From Bartonella vinsonii subsp. vinsonii (GTDB lineage: Bacteria > Pseudomonadota > Alphaproteobacteria > Rhizobiales > Rhizobiaceae): a stretch of 64,000 nucleotides of DNA. Below are positions 1-9,439 of the stretch, piece by piece. Each line of letters opens with the position of its first letter. The first letter of the stretch is position 1. The DNA lies in contig NZ_CADEAJ010000004.1 of NCBI RefSeq assembly GCF_902825235.1, forward strand, positions 62,001 through 126,000, written 5' to 3'. The translations under genes were made by a program, and so were the position numbers. Below the pieces are notes generated by a model. The model worked only from the letters and a program-made list of their open reading frames with translations. It made no database searches and was not told where the DNA came from.

Positions 1-1081
1 CTATAATGCTGATTTGTATATGGATCCCAAGGAACAGCGTAAGGTCGATGCATTTATTGTTTATGCAATGGCTGCTGCTGACCAAGCACTTTCAGATGCT
101 GAGTGGTTTCCTAAAAGTGATGAAGATCAGGTTTCTACGGGTGTATTAATTGGTTCGGGTATTGGTGGTATCGAAGGTATTGTCGAGGCCGGTTATACAC
201 TTCGTGATAAAGGTCCAAGGCGTGTTTCTCCTTTTTTTATTCCAGGGCGTTTGATTAATCTTGCTTCTGGTTATGTCTCTATTAAACACGGTTTGCGTGG
301 TCCTAATCATTCGGTTGTGACAGCTTGTTCGACAGGTGCGCATGCAATTGGTGATGCGGCACGTTTGATTGCGTTGGGTGATGCCGATGTAATGGTGGCA
401 GGGGGCACTGAATCTCCGATAAATCGAATCTCTCTTGCTGGTTTTTCTGCTTGTAGAGCTCTTTCTACTTGTCGTAATGATGATCCTGAACGCGCATCAC
501 GTCCTTATGATATTGATCGTGATGGTTTTGTGATGGGGGAGGGAGCTGCGATTGTTGTTCTCGAAGAGCTTGAACATGCAAAAAAACGGGGGGCACGTAT
601 TTATGCTGAGATTATTGGCTATGGTTTATCTGGCGATGCTTATCATATTACTGCTCCTTCAGAGAGTGGTGAAGGTGCACAGCGTAGTATGATGGCAGCT
701 CTTAAGCGCGCACAAGTGGATGTAAGCGAGCTTGATTATATTAATGCGCATGGAACTTCAACGATGGCTGATACTATAGAGTTGGCAGCTGTTGAATGCG
801 TTTTGGGGCATTATGCACCAAAAGTATCCATGTCATCAACAAAATCATCAGTGGGGCACTTACTTGGAGCAGCCGGAGCTGCTGAAGCTATTTTTTGTGT
901 TTTAGCTATACGAGATAATATAGCTCCAGCGACACTTAATCTTGATAATCCATCTATTGAAACGAAAATTGACCTTGTCCCACATAAACCACGTGAACGG
1001 AAAATTGATACGATTCTTTCTAATTCTTTTGGGTTTGGTGGAACCAATGCGTCTTTAGTAATGCGCCGTTTTGAGAAATAA
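1..1081 (+). CDS. fabF: 3-oxoacyl-[acyl-carrier-protein] synthase II (FabF), 5' end cut by window edge
   Basis: Condenses malonyl-ACP with acyl-ACP in type II fatty acid elongation in the cytoplasm. The reading frame is already open at base 2, so the first 60 or so residues of the usual 420 lie outside the window; the TTG at 14 is only an internal codon. The thiolase-fold signature is complete: nucleophile cysteine in TACSTG near base 325, first active-site histidine in AHGTST near 745, second in GHLLGAAG near 855, and the glycine-rich end FGFGGTNAS. It precedes mltG in the same direction, the usual rhizobial order (fabF-mltG-yicC-gmk), but yicC is missing here. The family assignment is very secure. 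KAS I (FabB) is the only close alternative, and the mltG neighbour favours FabF. Confidence 0.95.
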   Translation, partial: YNADLYMDPKEQRKVDAFIVYAMAAADQALSDAEWFPKSDEDQVSTGVLIGSGIGGIEGIVEAGYTLRDKGPRRVSPFFIPGRLINLASGYVSIKHGLRGPNHSVVTACSTGAHAIGDAARLIALGDADVMVAGGTESPINRISLAGFSACRALSTCRNDDPERASRPYDIDRDGFVMGEGAAIVVLEELEHAKKRGARIYAEIIGYGLSGDAYHITAPSESGEGAQRSMMAALKRAQVDVSELDYINAHGTSTMADTIELAAVECVLGHYAPKVSMSSTKSSVGHLLGAAGAAEAIFCVLAIRDNIAPATLNLDNPSIETKIDLVPHKPRERKIDTILSNSFGFGGTNASLVMRRFEK

Positions 1082-1197
1082 TAAACACTTTATATTTGTT
1101 CTTCTGTTTCTGATTTTTCTATTTTATTATAAAATTTATAAAAGTTTTAGTGAGAAATGAGAATTATAGTACATAAAAGTTATTGAGGTTGATAATT

Positions 1198-2307
1198 ATG
1201 TCCGATGTGAAAAATGGAAAACCATTCAAGGACGTAAATGATTCCTCTTCGAATCGTTTAATAGATAATCATATGTTCGCACAGAAGAGACGGAAGAAAT
1301 CATTTATTGTACGCAATCCGTTGGTCATTCTCGGTCATTTTTTTCTCATGATGATTGTGATTGTTATTTTAAGCATCGGTATCCCTCTTTATATTGGGAA
1401 AAGTATTTTTGAAGGAAGGGGGACGACGGGGGAAGAGCAAGTTGTTCTTATCTCCCCAGGAACAGGAATTCGTGAGATTGCTTCACTGCTTGAAAAACGT
1501 GGTCTTATTCGGTCATCTGATGTTTTTGTTTATGGAGTTGGTTACCATCAAAAAACCACACATCTTAAAGCTGGTGAATATTTGATTCCAGCACATGCTT
1601 CGATGCAGGACATTATGGATATCCTTGTGAGAGGAAAATCTATTGAATATACGTTTACAGTGCCAGAAGGTTTGACGGTTCAACAAGTTTTTGATCGATT
1701 AGCTGTTCATGAAGTTTTGATTGGGGATCTTCCAAAAGTTTTGCCTCCAGAGGGTAGTTTGATGACGGATACAGTCCGTTTTATTCGAGGGACAACGCGT
1801 AAAGAAATTATAAACAGATTGCGTGAAGGACAAACAAAATTAATTCATGCTATATGGGCTACGCGCTCACCTGATTTGCCAATAAAATCCATAGATGAAT
1901 TTGTTATATTGGCATCAATTGTTGAGAAAGAGACAGGAATTGCAGCAGAAAGACCGCAGGTTGCTGCTGTGTTTTATAACCGCCTTGCAAAACATATGCG
2001 TCTTCAATCTGATCCAACGGTAATTTATGGTCTCTTTGGTGGAAAAGGGATGCCATCCGGCCGTGCAATTTATCGTTCAGATCTTGAGAGGGAAACACCG
2101 TATAATACTTATAAAATTGACGGTTTGCCACCAACGGCTATTGCAAATCCAGGTCGCGATTCTTTGAAAGCGGTGGCACATCCACCCAGCAGTGATGTGC
2201 TCTATTTTGTAGCTGATGGTTCGGGAGGGCATGTTTTTTCTAGAACTTTAGAGGAACATAATATGAATGTTCGCAAGTGGCGTGCATTAAAGAAGGCAAA
2301 ACATTAG
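1198..2307 (+). CDS. mltG: Endolytic murein transglycosylase MltG (YceG-like)
   Basis: Inner-membrane lytic transglycosylase that cleaves nascent peptidoglycan strands and sets glycan chain length. A basic cytosolic N-terminus of about 40 residues is followed by one membrane segment (about residues 41-67), a LysM-like region, and the YceG catalytic domain with the conserved glutamate in ASIVEKETG and the downstream VFYNRL and LQSDPT motifs. An upstream in-frame TTG at 1183 would add five residues; ATG 1198 is preferred because a GAGG sits about 10 bases before it. It lies 116 bases after fabF and 63 bases before gmk, so all three may be cotranscribed. Function is inferred from the family. Confidence 0.93.
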   Translation: MSDVKNGKPFKDVNDSSSNRLIDNHMFAQKRRKKSFIVRNPLVILGHFFLMMIVIVILSIGIPLYIGKSIFEGRGTTGEEQVVLISPGTGIREIASLLEKRGLIRSSDVFVYGVGYHQKTTHLKAGEYLIPAHASMQDIMDILVRGKSIEYTFTVPEGLTVQQVFDRLAVHEVLIGDLPKVLPPEGSLMTDTVRFIRGTTRKEIINRLREGQTKLIHAIWATRSPDLPIKSIDEFVILASIVEKETGIAAERPQVAAVFYNRLAKHMRLQSDPTVIYGLFGGKGMPSGRAIYRSDLERETPYNTYKIDGLPPTAIANPGRDSLKAVAHPPSSDVLYFVADGSGGHVFSRTLEEHNMNVRKWRALKKAKH

Positions 2308-2370
2308 CTTTTGAAGAGTATAGAAAACGTATTATGGACGTTTAAAGAACAGTTGAAAAAGTAGAGCAGT

Positions 2371-3042
2371 ATGACGAAGTTCTTTGAGAATAAATTAAGG
2401 GCGAGAAAAAGAGATCACCGCCGTGGTTTTTTATTTATTCTCTCTTCACCTTCAGGAGCGGGCAAATCAACTCTTTCTCGATTGCTTTTGAAAGATGGAC
2501 AGTTAGAACTCTCCATAAGTATGACAACACGTCAAAGACGTCCTAGTGAGGTAGATGGCCTTCATTATCATTTTATTTCAAAGAAAGAGTTTGAACGCAA
2601 GCGTGATAGTGATGAATTTATTGAATGGGCAGAAGTTCATGGGAATTATTACGGAACTTTACGTGAAAGCGTTGAAAACGTATTGAGTGCTGGTCGCGAC
2701 ATGTTATTCGATATTGATTATCAAGGGACCGAACAGCTTCAAAAAAAAATGCCAGAGGATACCGTATCTGTTTTCATTCTTCCACCATCAATGAAGGAGC
2801 TCACTTCGCGTTTGCATCGTCGAGCAGAAGATAACCAAGATGTTATCAATTTACGATTGAGGAATGCACGAACAGAAATGCAACATTGGCGTTCTTACGA
2901 TTATGTTGTCATTAATGAAGATTTAGAGCAGTCCCTATCGCTTATTAAATCGATTTATTTAGCCGAAACAGTAAAACGCGAACGCTGCTCCTTTCTTGAA
3001 TCTTTTATTGATGGGCTTATTGCTGAAGAGATGAATGAATGA
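2371..3042 (+). CDS. gmk: Guanylate kinase
   Basis: Phosphorylates GMP to GDP with ATP, an essential step in guanine nucleotide supply. The P-loop [10 protein letters not shown] lies at about residues 27-36, followed by the GMP-binding signature ([12 protein letters not shown], then HYHFIS) and the conserved DIDYQG stretch. At 223 residues it is slightly longer than the family norm because of a basic N-terminal extension before the P-loop, which is common in rhizobial versions. No strong ribosome binding site precedes ATG 2371. In related genomes yicC lies between mltG and gmk; the 63-base gap here leaves no room for it. The gene converges on rsmA across a short hairpin. Confidence 0.95.
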   Translation: MTKFFENKLRARKRDHRRGFLFILSSPSGAGKSTLSRLLLKDGQLELSISMTTRQRRPSEVDGLHYHFISKKEFERKRDSDEFIEWAEVHGNYYGTLRESVENVLSAGRDMLFDIDYQGTEQLQKKMPEDTVSVFILPPSMKELTSRLHRRAEDNQDVINLRLRNARTEMQHWRSYDYVVINEDLEQSLSLIKSIYLAETVKRERCSFLESFIDGLIAEEMNE

Positions 3043-3044
3043 TC

Positions 3045-3069
3045 TCATTATTTTGAAAAAGAATAATGA
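3045..3069. terminator. Hairpin between convergent gmk and rsmA
   Basis: An 8-bp perfect inverted repeat (TCATTATT at 3045-3052 against AATAATGA at 3062-3069) with a 9-base loop lies in the 41-base gap between the convergent stop codons of gmk and rsmA. The stem is AT-rich and the T-tract is poor, so termination strength is doubtful. The position suits a bidirectional terminator. Confidence 0.4.
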
Positions 3070-3083
3070 AAAAGTTATGCTTT

Positions 3084-3914
3084 TTAGATCATCAAATTGG
3101 CTAAAGTCACAAATTCAGAAATTGAAAGCGTTTCTGCGCGACGTGTTCCATCAATTCCTGCTTTCTCTAAAAGTATTTCACCCCCGAGAGGTTTAAGGTT
3201 TTGACGAAGCATTTTTCGTCTTTGTCCAAAAGCCGTTTTTGTAACAAAGCTTAATTTTTGTGCGGAGCAGGTGAGAGGTTCTGTTCGCGGAATGATATGA
3301 ACAACAGAAGAAATTATTTTTGGTGCTGGTATGAAGGCTTGAGGAGGTACATCAAAAGCAATTTTAGCCATAGTACGCCATCCGGTTAAAACACTGAGGC
3401 GACCATAGTGGGCGGATTGAGGTTTTGCTGTAATACGTTTGGCAACTTCTCGTTGAAACATGAGTGTCATGGATTCATAAAAAGGAGGCCATGGTTCAGC
3501 TAACAGCCAATTTAATAAGAGTTGTGTTCCAATATTATAGGGGAGATTTGCAATAATGCGTGGTTTTTCTAAAGATTTTTCAAAAAGCTTTGAGAAATCT
3601 TGCTTTAATGCATCATTACAAATAAGGTTTAATTTTTGCGGATAGTGTTTTTTTATCTCTAAGAGAGCAGGTAGAAAGCGTTCATCACGCTCTATTGCTG
3701 TTACAATAGCGCCTTTTGCAAGCAAGGCACGGGTCAGACCTCCAGGACCAGGCCCCACTTCAATAATAGGTTTTCCTTCTATATTTCCTGCTTGATGAGC
3801 AATTTTAGATGTTAAATTAAGATCGAAAAGAAAATTTTGGCCCAAGGATTTATGAGCTTGCAATCCATATATATCAATTACCTCACGCAGAGGAGGTAGA
3901 TTATCTATTGGCAT
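3084..3914 (-). CDS. rsmA: 16S rRNA (adenine1518/1519-N6)-dimethyltransferase RsmA (KsgA)
   Basis: Dimethylates two adjacent adenines in the 3' terminal hairpin of 16S rRNA late in small-subunit assembly. The 276-residue protein shows the family start (KSLGQNFL), the SAM-binding loop [10 protein letters not shown], the acidic IERDERF strand and the catalytic NLPYNIG motif. Its start codon overlaps the end of pdxA by 10 bases, which indicates translational coupling in the run surA-pdxA-rsmA. That order is conserved in many proteobacteria. Loss of this enzyme causes kasugamycin resistance in other bacteria; nothing in this copy suggests a defect. Confidence 0.96.
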   Translation of the reverse strand: MPIDNLPPLREVIDIYGLQAHKSLGQNFLFDLNLTSKIAHQAGNIEGKPIIEVGPGPGGLTRALLAKGAIVTAIERDERFLPALLEIKKHYPQKLNLICNDALKQDFSKLFEKSLEKPRIIANLPYNIGTQLLLNWLLAEPWPPFYESMTLMFQREVAKRITAKPQSAHYGRLSVLTGWRTMAKIAFDVPPQAFIPAPKIISSVVHIIPRTEPLTCSAQKLSFVTKTAFGQRRKMLRQNLKPLGGEILLEKAGIDGTRRAETLSISEFVTLANLMI

Positions 3915-4918
3915 GGTATCAAACTATTTTCTGCAAGTTGATTTGCGAGTTTAAGAGCAGCAATAAAACTTTCGGGAGAGGCAATTCCTTTATCAGCAAT
4001 ATCAAAAGCAGTTCCATGATCTGGAGAAGTGCGAATGAAAGGCAGTCCTAAAGTAATATTGACCGTAGTATCAAAGTCTAATGTCTTAACAGGGATAAGG
4101 GCTTGATCATGATACATACAAAGAGCAACATCATATGTTTTTCTTGCACTTTCATGGAACATTGTATCAGCAGGCAATGGACCTACAATATTAAGTCCTT
4201 TCTCTTTAAGAAATTCAATAGCAGGAGTGATAATTTCAATATCTTCTTTTCCCATTGTACCTTCTTCTCCAGCGTGAGGATTAAGTCCAGCAACAGCGAG
4301 ACGGGGTGAAGTTATTTTAAATCGTGTTCTTAAATCATGTTCAGTAATAAGTGCTGTTTGAATAATGACATGACGAGAAAGCTGTGAGGGAACTTCCTTG
4401 AAGGGAACGTGAACAGTAATTGGTACTGTTTTTAATCGAGGTCCTGATAACATCATAACCGGATGATAACGGTTATTAGAAGTTTTATGCGCTAAATCGG
4501 CTAAAAATTCTGTATGACCTAGAAATTTAAATCCAGCCTTATAAAGGTTCTTCTTTGCAATAGGACAAGTAACGAGCGCGCACGCATGGCCACTTTGAAC
4601 CAATTGGACACCACGTTTAATCGCTTCAATGATTCCAGCAGCATTATTTGGTAAAGGTAAGCCAAGTTGAGTACTTTGTCGGTTTTTTAACGGTATAATG
4701 GGAAGAGCAGTTTGGAAGTTTTGGGTAGGATTATTTGTTGAAACAGATTCTATCTCAACATCGATCTTTAAAAAATGAGCACGTGAACGAATAACGTCTG
4801 GATCAGCAAGCATAACAAAAGGTGGAACTTGACGCGTAACACGCAAAGCCCACGCTTTGAGTGCTATTTCAGGACCAATACCGGCAGGATCACCACCACT
4901 AACAACAAGTGCAGCCAT
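3905..4918 (-). CDS. pdxA: 4-hydroxythreonine-4-phosphate dehydrogenase PdxA
   Basis: Oxidises 4-phosphohydroxy-L-threonine in the DXP-dependent pathway to pyridoxal 5'-phosphate. The 337-residue sequence begins with the family signature [11 protein letters not shown] and carries the metal-binding histidines in GHTEFLA and [11 protein letters not shown], plus the C-terminal [11 protein letters not shown] motif. The start ATG overlaps the surA stop by one base, and its 3' end overlaps rsmA by 10 bases, so the three genes are probably translated from one message. No missing catalytic residue was seen. Confidence 0.95.
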   Translation of the reverse strand: MAALVVSGGDPAGIGPEIALKAWALRVTRQVPPFVMLADPDVIRSRAHFLKIDVEIESVSTNNPTQNFQTALPIIPLKNRQSTQLGLPLPNNAAGIIEAIKRGVQLVQSGHACALVTCPIAKKNLYKAGFKFLGHTEFLADLAHKTSNNRYHPVMMLSGPRLKTVPITVHVPFKEVPSQLSRHVIIQTALITEHDLRTRFKITSPRLAVAGLNPHAGEEGTMGKEDIEIITPAIEFLKEKGLNIVGPLPADTMFHESARKTYDVALCMYHDQALIPVKTLDFDTTVNITLGLPFIRTSPDHGTAFDIADKGIASPESFIAALKLANQLAENSLIPCQ

Positions 4919-5874
4919 TATGAGCTTTGAATACGCGCTACTTTCCGCAATTCTTCCAAATATTTTTCGCTTAATTTTTCAAGTTCTTGCGGGCTTTTTT
5001 GCTTATTATCTTGAATAGAAAATATCAGGCGGGCTACGTAATCATCGGAAACTCTTTTTATTTTGCAGACAGCAACCGCTTCAATTCCGTCAGGTGTTTC
5101 CTGAAATTTGGTCATTTTCCCGACAGGTGTTGCAAGGATAGCCTTTTCCCACCCGTTGGGAAGTTGGGGTTCGAGAAACTTTCCTAAGTTGCGAATAGTA
5201 ACATCCAAGATACCACTCGCTTGTTTTTGAGCGTTCGTACATCCTTGGAAATGGGCGCGAAAATTATTCGCTTCTCTCTGGCGTCTTTCAAAGATTTCTG
5301 AACGGAGATGTGCGGGAATGACAAAAACAATTCGCTGTAGTGTATATTCATTGGTTGAAGGTTTTACACCACCATTTTTTAATATTCTACGTACAGCTTC
5401 TTGTTCCGTAATCAAGCTTGTTTCAGCTTGATAGCGTGCATTGACAAGACGGCCCCATCCTATTTGCCCACGGATGTAATCCTTAAAGTGTTGTACTGTG
5501 ATATCATTTTGAGTCAGAATCTGGTTGAGCTGATCAATGGTCATATTATTTTGCGTTGCAAAGTTCTCAAAAGCACTCTCAACTTCATTATTACTCACTT
5601 CAATATTACGACGCTTTATTTCAATATTTTTAAGGACTTCATTGATAAGCTCATTTTTAGCTTGCACAGCAAGATTGCCCTGCTTTTGTTGCAACCTGAG
5701 AAAAGCAACGCGCCTTTGTATATCGTAATTTGTGATAGGATTGCCATTGACTGTAGCAACAATGACAGTCTGTGCGAAGACCGGAGGAATTAAAAATTCA
5801 CTTATCAGCACACTGCCTGCACTCAAAGGTGCAATACAAAATAAAGCAAAAATACGCTTTTTCAATTTATTCAT
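4918..5874 (-). CDS. surA: Periplasmic peptidyl-prolyl isomerase / outer-membrane chaperone SurA-like
   Basis: Likely escorts unfolded outer-membrane proteins through the periplasm; LptD, encoded next door, is a typical client. A basic hydrophobic signal peptide (MNKLKKRIF, then a hydrophobic stretch to about residue 34, ending VFAQ) precedes a SurA N-terminal helical domain (VNGNPITNYDIQ, about 40-150) and one degenerate parvulin-type domain. At 318 residues it is shorter than the E. coli protein, which has two parvulin domains. The ATG at 5874 is chosen because AAGG lies about 9 bases upstream; an in-frame ATG at 5892 adds six residues without a ribosome binding site. The family name is secure; isomerase activity is uncertain. 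Confidence 0.85.
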   Translation of the reverse strand: MNKLKKRIFALFCIAPLSAGSVLISEFLIPPVFAQTVIVATVNGNPITNYDIQRRVAFLRLQQKQGNLAVQAKNELINEVLKNIEIKRRNIEVSNNEVESAFENFATQNNMTIDQLNQILTQNDITVQHFKDYIRGQIGWGRLVNARYQAETSLITEQEAVRRILKNGGVKPSTNEYTLQRIVFVIPAHLRSEIFERRQREANNFRAHFQGCTNAQKQASGILDVTIRNLGKFLEPQLPNGWEKAILATPVGKMTKFQETPDGIEAVAVCKIKRVSDDYVARLIFSIQDNKQKSPQELEKLSEKYLEELRKVARIQSS

Positions 5875-5995
5875 GGAAATAGGCCTTCGCATTGTTTATT
5901 AATTTTTATCAACAGCCTAAAATATACGCTTTCTTTCATAAAAACAATGATAAGTTAAATTTCCTCTACATTCTCTTTATAAATTGGGGTTTAGC

Positions 5996-8347
5996 TTATT
6001 TTCCAATATCTGCAATTGTGCGCAATGAAAGGGAGAAATTAAAGTTTTGCAAAGGTGTTTTTTTCCCTGGATCATTTATCTGCTGATAACCGAATGTTAG
6101 CCCGAAACATTCATCTGTATAACTTAAACTGATTCCCCGCTTTACGAATCTACCAGATACTAAATCATAACCGGCATTGCTGTTGATAGACCAATAGTTA
6201 GCCAGTTTAAGACCAGTTTGAAAAAAAATCTCTTGGCGCTCTTGTGGATATTCATAATCTGGTTGGTTTGCGATATAAACATATTGTATCGCCGCTCCAA
6301 AATTTTGCCATTTTTGTGATGCTTCAATTTCACTACGATGAATTTTTCCTGTTTTTTTATCAAAACGTCCACGGGCTTCTAGAGAAAAACCGCTTTTATG
6401 GTTTGCACCAAACATTGCTACATAGTCTGAACGTTTTGCTTCCAAGCTAGAATGAATGCCTACATTAACAAAATCCCTTTCCGCAAAAGAATTTTTTCCC
6501 GCAAGATGAAAGGATTGTCCAATAAGACCGTAAAGAGACCAATTATTATTAAAACTTCCAGAATATCTTAAACCTATATTGGCTCTTGTTCCACCTTCTA
6601 CGCGATCATAACCAGAGAATTTATCGCGTTGAAAGAGGGTAGTCGCGTCAAAGATGAAACTTTGTGCATCTTCATTGGGGAGTTGTCCTATATATCGTTC
6701 ATTATTGCGTACAAAAATTTGTGCGGTTGGTTCTATAATATGTGTAGAATTGCCCAATCTCATGAGGAGGGGATAGCGTAATTCTAAACCAGCTGTTGCC
6801 ATGCCACGAAATGCTGAGTTACGAGGAGTTGGAGAGGAGCTATTTATCATAGGAAGAGTATCATTTTTGTGCGCATTTGTTGTAATGATATCAGCCCGTA
6901 AAGAGAGAAGAGGGGTTAAGATGAGCCCATTACGCGTTTTGAAGCGTCTTTTCCATTCGAGTTCATTTGTTAAACGAAAACTATTTCCCGCCATACCAGA
7001 AAGTCTAGTAGCGTTGAGAGGAGTTCCGTTCCAGTCGGTAGATCTGAAGTCAGTATGCCGACGATAAATTGATTGCATATTACTATGAAAGGTAAGTATT
7101 CCACTATAAATTGATTCATTTGGTGTGAAAGAATAATCAATGCGGGGGAGAACCCATGCTTGCCGAGAGTGTCGCTCATGATCGGGGTCATTTAAGAGCA
7201 AATCTTGAACGTTGAAATGGTAAAAACGCATATCAAAGTGGTTTTTTCCTGCAAGACCACTCAAATAAAGCTGAGAAAGTTGTGTAGGATTATTATAGTT
7301 CTCAAGTTTATAAGTACGACTAAAATGTCGATCAGACTGTGCGAGAATATCCCATCCATAGGTCCAGTGTGAATTAATATGAAAATCACCCTTTGTTGCT
7401 AGCATATAACGGTTTTTACGATGTGCATCAATTGTATCATTATCAAAGCTATGCGGTTTCATTTGGTATATATGTGCAAAGCGAATGTTATAATTGCCTG
7501 TTTTAAAACGTTGACGCCATTCACCTTCGGTTAAAAGCCCTTGTTGCGTATAGACAGTAGAAGAAAGTGTAAAATCATAATGGGGGGCAAGATTCCAGAA
7601 GTAAGAATTTTTTATGCCTATGCCGAGATAATCGCTATAAAAAAAATGAGGTGCAAGTAAACCGCTAGCACGTTTCACAGTTGGATCATGGAGTTCAAAA
7701 GTTGGAAACTGTAGAATTGGTACACCAAAAACTTCAAAACGACTCTTTTCAAATCGAATTTTTTTGGTACGATTATTCCATATGATTTTTCGTGCTTTAA
7801 TCTTCCACAGCACTTCTCTATCTGGTTTGTAGGAGCAAGGTTCACAGGCTGTGTAGGAGGCATTGTTGAAGGTTGTTATTTGGTTGCTGTTTCGTGTAGC
7901 ACTTTCTGCCACGAAATGGACATTGTTGGCTGTGTCAATACGTAATGCGTTTACGAATCCTTCACCGAAATCTTTAGTCATATCAATTTGGTTAGAATAA
8001 ATTTTATTCCCATCTTTTTGAACAATTTCAACATTTCCTTGCGCTATAATCCGCCCTGTTTTTTGATTATAGGTGACTTTTTGGGCAACAATTTTATTGC
8101 CATCATATTCGATTCGGACATTACCTTGTGCAGAGACAGTATTTTCATCACGATTGTAAATAAGTTCTTCGGCAAAGAGCGAAAGAGGACTTATGGAATT
8201 CGAGATACGATTTTGAGCAAGAGAAGTAAGGTTTTTGGTGTATGCAAAACAGGATAAAGAGAGACCCAAAACAAAAACAAGAACGCTTTTAAAGGCAAGT
8301 ACACTTAATTGTGTTAAAATCACTCTCTTATTTATTAATACTTTCAC
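5996..8347 (-). CDS. lptD: LPS assembly outer-membrane protein LptD
   Basis: Beta-barrel that inserts lipopolysaccharide into the outer leaflet together with LptE. A hydrophobic signal region (about residues 10-37) precedes an OstA/LptA-like jellyroll domain (for example VSAQGNVRIEYDGNKI and IAQGNVEI), followed by a large C-terminal barrel rich in aromatic alternating strands. At 783 residues the length fits the family. The GTG start at 8347 immediately follows the lptG stop, with GAGGA about 8 bases upstream, so translation is probably coupled to lptG. The order lptF-lptG-lptD-surA is the standard rhizobial arrangement and supports the assignment. Confidence 0.93.
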   Translation of the reverse strand: MKVLINKRVILTQLSVLAFKSVLVFVLGLSLSCFAYTKNLTSLAQNRISNSISPLSLFAEELIYNRDENTVSAQGNVRIEYDGNKIVAQKVTYNQKTGRIIAQGNVEIVQKDGNKIYSNQIDMTKDFGEGFVNALRIDTANNVHFVAESATRNSNQITTFNNASYTACEPCSYKPDREVLWKIKARKIIWNNRTKKIRFEKSRFEVFGVPILQFPTFELHDPTVKRASGLLAPHFFYSDYLGIGIKNSYFWNLAPHYDFTLSSTVYTQQGLLTEGEWRQRFKTGNYNIRFAHIYQMKPHSFDNDTIDAHRKNRYMLATKGDFHINSHWTYGWDILAQSDRHFSRTYKLENYNNPTQLSQLYLSGLAGKNHFDMRFYHFNVQDLLLNDPDHERHSRQAWVLPRIDYSFTPNESIYSGILTFHSNMQSIYRRHTDFRSTDWNGTPLNATRLSGMAGNSFRLTNELEWKRRFKTRNGLILTPLLSLRADIITTNAHKNDTLPMINSSSPTPRNSAFRGMATAGLELRYPLLMRLGNSTHIIEPTAQIFVRNNERYIGQLPNEDAQSFIFDATTLFQRDKFSGYDRVEGGTRANIGLRYSGSFNNNWSLYGLIGQSFHLAGKNSFAERDFVNVGIHSSLEAKRSDYVAMFGANHKSGFSLEARGRFDKKTGKIHRSEIEASQKWQNFGAAIQYVYIANQPDYEYPQERQEIFFQTGLKLANYWSINSNAGYDLVSGRFVKRGISLSYTDECFGLTFGYQQINDPGKKTPLQNFNFSLSLRTIADIGK

Positions 8348-9439
8348 TTAGCCATCCTCTTTATGAAGAAGAAAAGAGATTCCCAAAAACAATGCAATAG
8401 CAACAGGTGTCCAAGCGGCAATAATGGGTGGAATATATCCAGCATTACCAAAAGCCTGAACGAGTACAGAAATAACATAAAGCATGAATCCGGCTGTTAC
8501 GCCACCAAGAATCAACGTTCCAGATTGTCCAAAGCGTGTGAAGTTTAAAGATACAGTTGCTGCGATGAGAGTCATTGCCACAAGCAGCGCAGGCAATGCA
8601 ATCAAAGATTGTAAATACATATCAAAATTATTGGCAGAGTAGCCAAATGAACGTGCAATCATAATTTTTTTTGGTAATTGGTAAAATGGGATAGTCGCGG
8701 GATTTATTAAACGTTCAGTTAAAAATTCGGGTTTTAGATTAGTTTTTATTTGAAATGCAGTAAAGTTTTCAGGAGGATGCCCTATTTTATAGATTGTCCC
8801 CTCTTTTAACAGCCAAGCACCGTTTGTCAATGTTGCCTTTTTAGCGTTAATCCAATTTTTGACCGTTGCATTATCGTTATATTGTACAAAGGTTGCATCA
8901 ATAAGAGAAAGTCCTTGGTCAGTAATAGATTTAGCACCAATGGTTGTTTTGCCTGAATTTGTGCGTTGTGTAAACCATGGTATACGTGTGTCATGAAAAG
9001 ATGTGAGTACATTGTTACTACGCCACTCAGTCATCATTTTTTCTGCTTGAGAAAATCCCCATGCGGCAAGTGGATTAATAAGCAGAATTGAAAATAATCC
9101 AAAAAGAAAAGCTCCCAAGCAAGCAGGCATAAGAAATTGCCATGCAGAAACACCAATTGAACGTGTCACAACAAGCTCAAGTTTTCTATTAAGTGAGATC
9201 AGCATCACCATTGCAGAAAAGAGTGCAATAAAGGGAACGAGCTGTTGCACAATAAAAGGGATGCGAAAAGCAGAGATAAGAAATGCATTTTTTGCCGTAT
9301 AATGGGGAAGGTGAGATAGCCGACCGGAATTTTCTGTGAAGTCGATTAAAAAAGCAAGAATAAAAATACTCACAAAGAAATAACAGGTTGTTTTAAGATA
9401 ACGTATAAAAAAATATCGCCCAAGTGTCCAGCCAATCAT
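8348..9439 (-). CDS. lptG: LPS export ABC transporter permease LptG
   Basis: Inner-membrane half of the LptB2FG transporter that extracts lipopolysaccharide from the inner membrane. The 363-residue YjgP/YjgQ protein has three N-terminal membrane helices, a periplasmic beta-jellyroll domain (about 120-265) and three C-terminal helices. Its start overlaps the end of lptF by four bases (ATGA) and its stop abuts the lptD start, so lptF-lptG-lptD form a tight operon. It is called LptG rather than LptF from its second place in the pair and its opening MIGWTLGRYFF; sequence alone does not separate the two perfectly. Confidence 0.92.
   Translation of the reverse strand: MIGWTLGRYFFIRYLKTTCYFFVSIFILAFLIDFTENSGRLSHLPHYTAKNAFLISAFRIPFIVQQLVPFIALFSAMVMLISLNRKLELVVTRSIGVSAWQFLMPACLGAFLFGLFSILLINPLAAWGFSQAEKMMTEWRSNNVLTSFHDTRIPWFTQRTNSGKTTIGAKSITDQGLSLIDATFVQYNDNATVKNWINAKKATLTNGAWLLKEGTIYKIGHPPENFTAFQIKTNLKPEFLTERLINPATIPFYQLPKKIMIARSFGYSANNFDMYLQSLIALPALLVAMTLIAATVSLNFTRFGQSGTLILGGVTAGFMLYVISVLVQAFGNAGYIPPIIAAWTPVAIALFLGISFLLHKEDG

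Noticed and set aside
5401-5793. 130-codon plus-strand ORF
   Set aside because: It is antisense to the well-supported surA gene and shows no protein features.
6801-7067. 88-codon plus-strand ORF within lptD
   Set aside because: Antisense to the LptD barrel, with no start signal or family resemblance.
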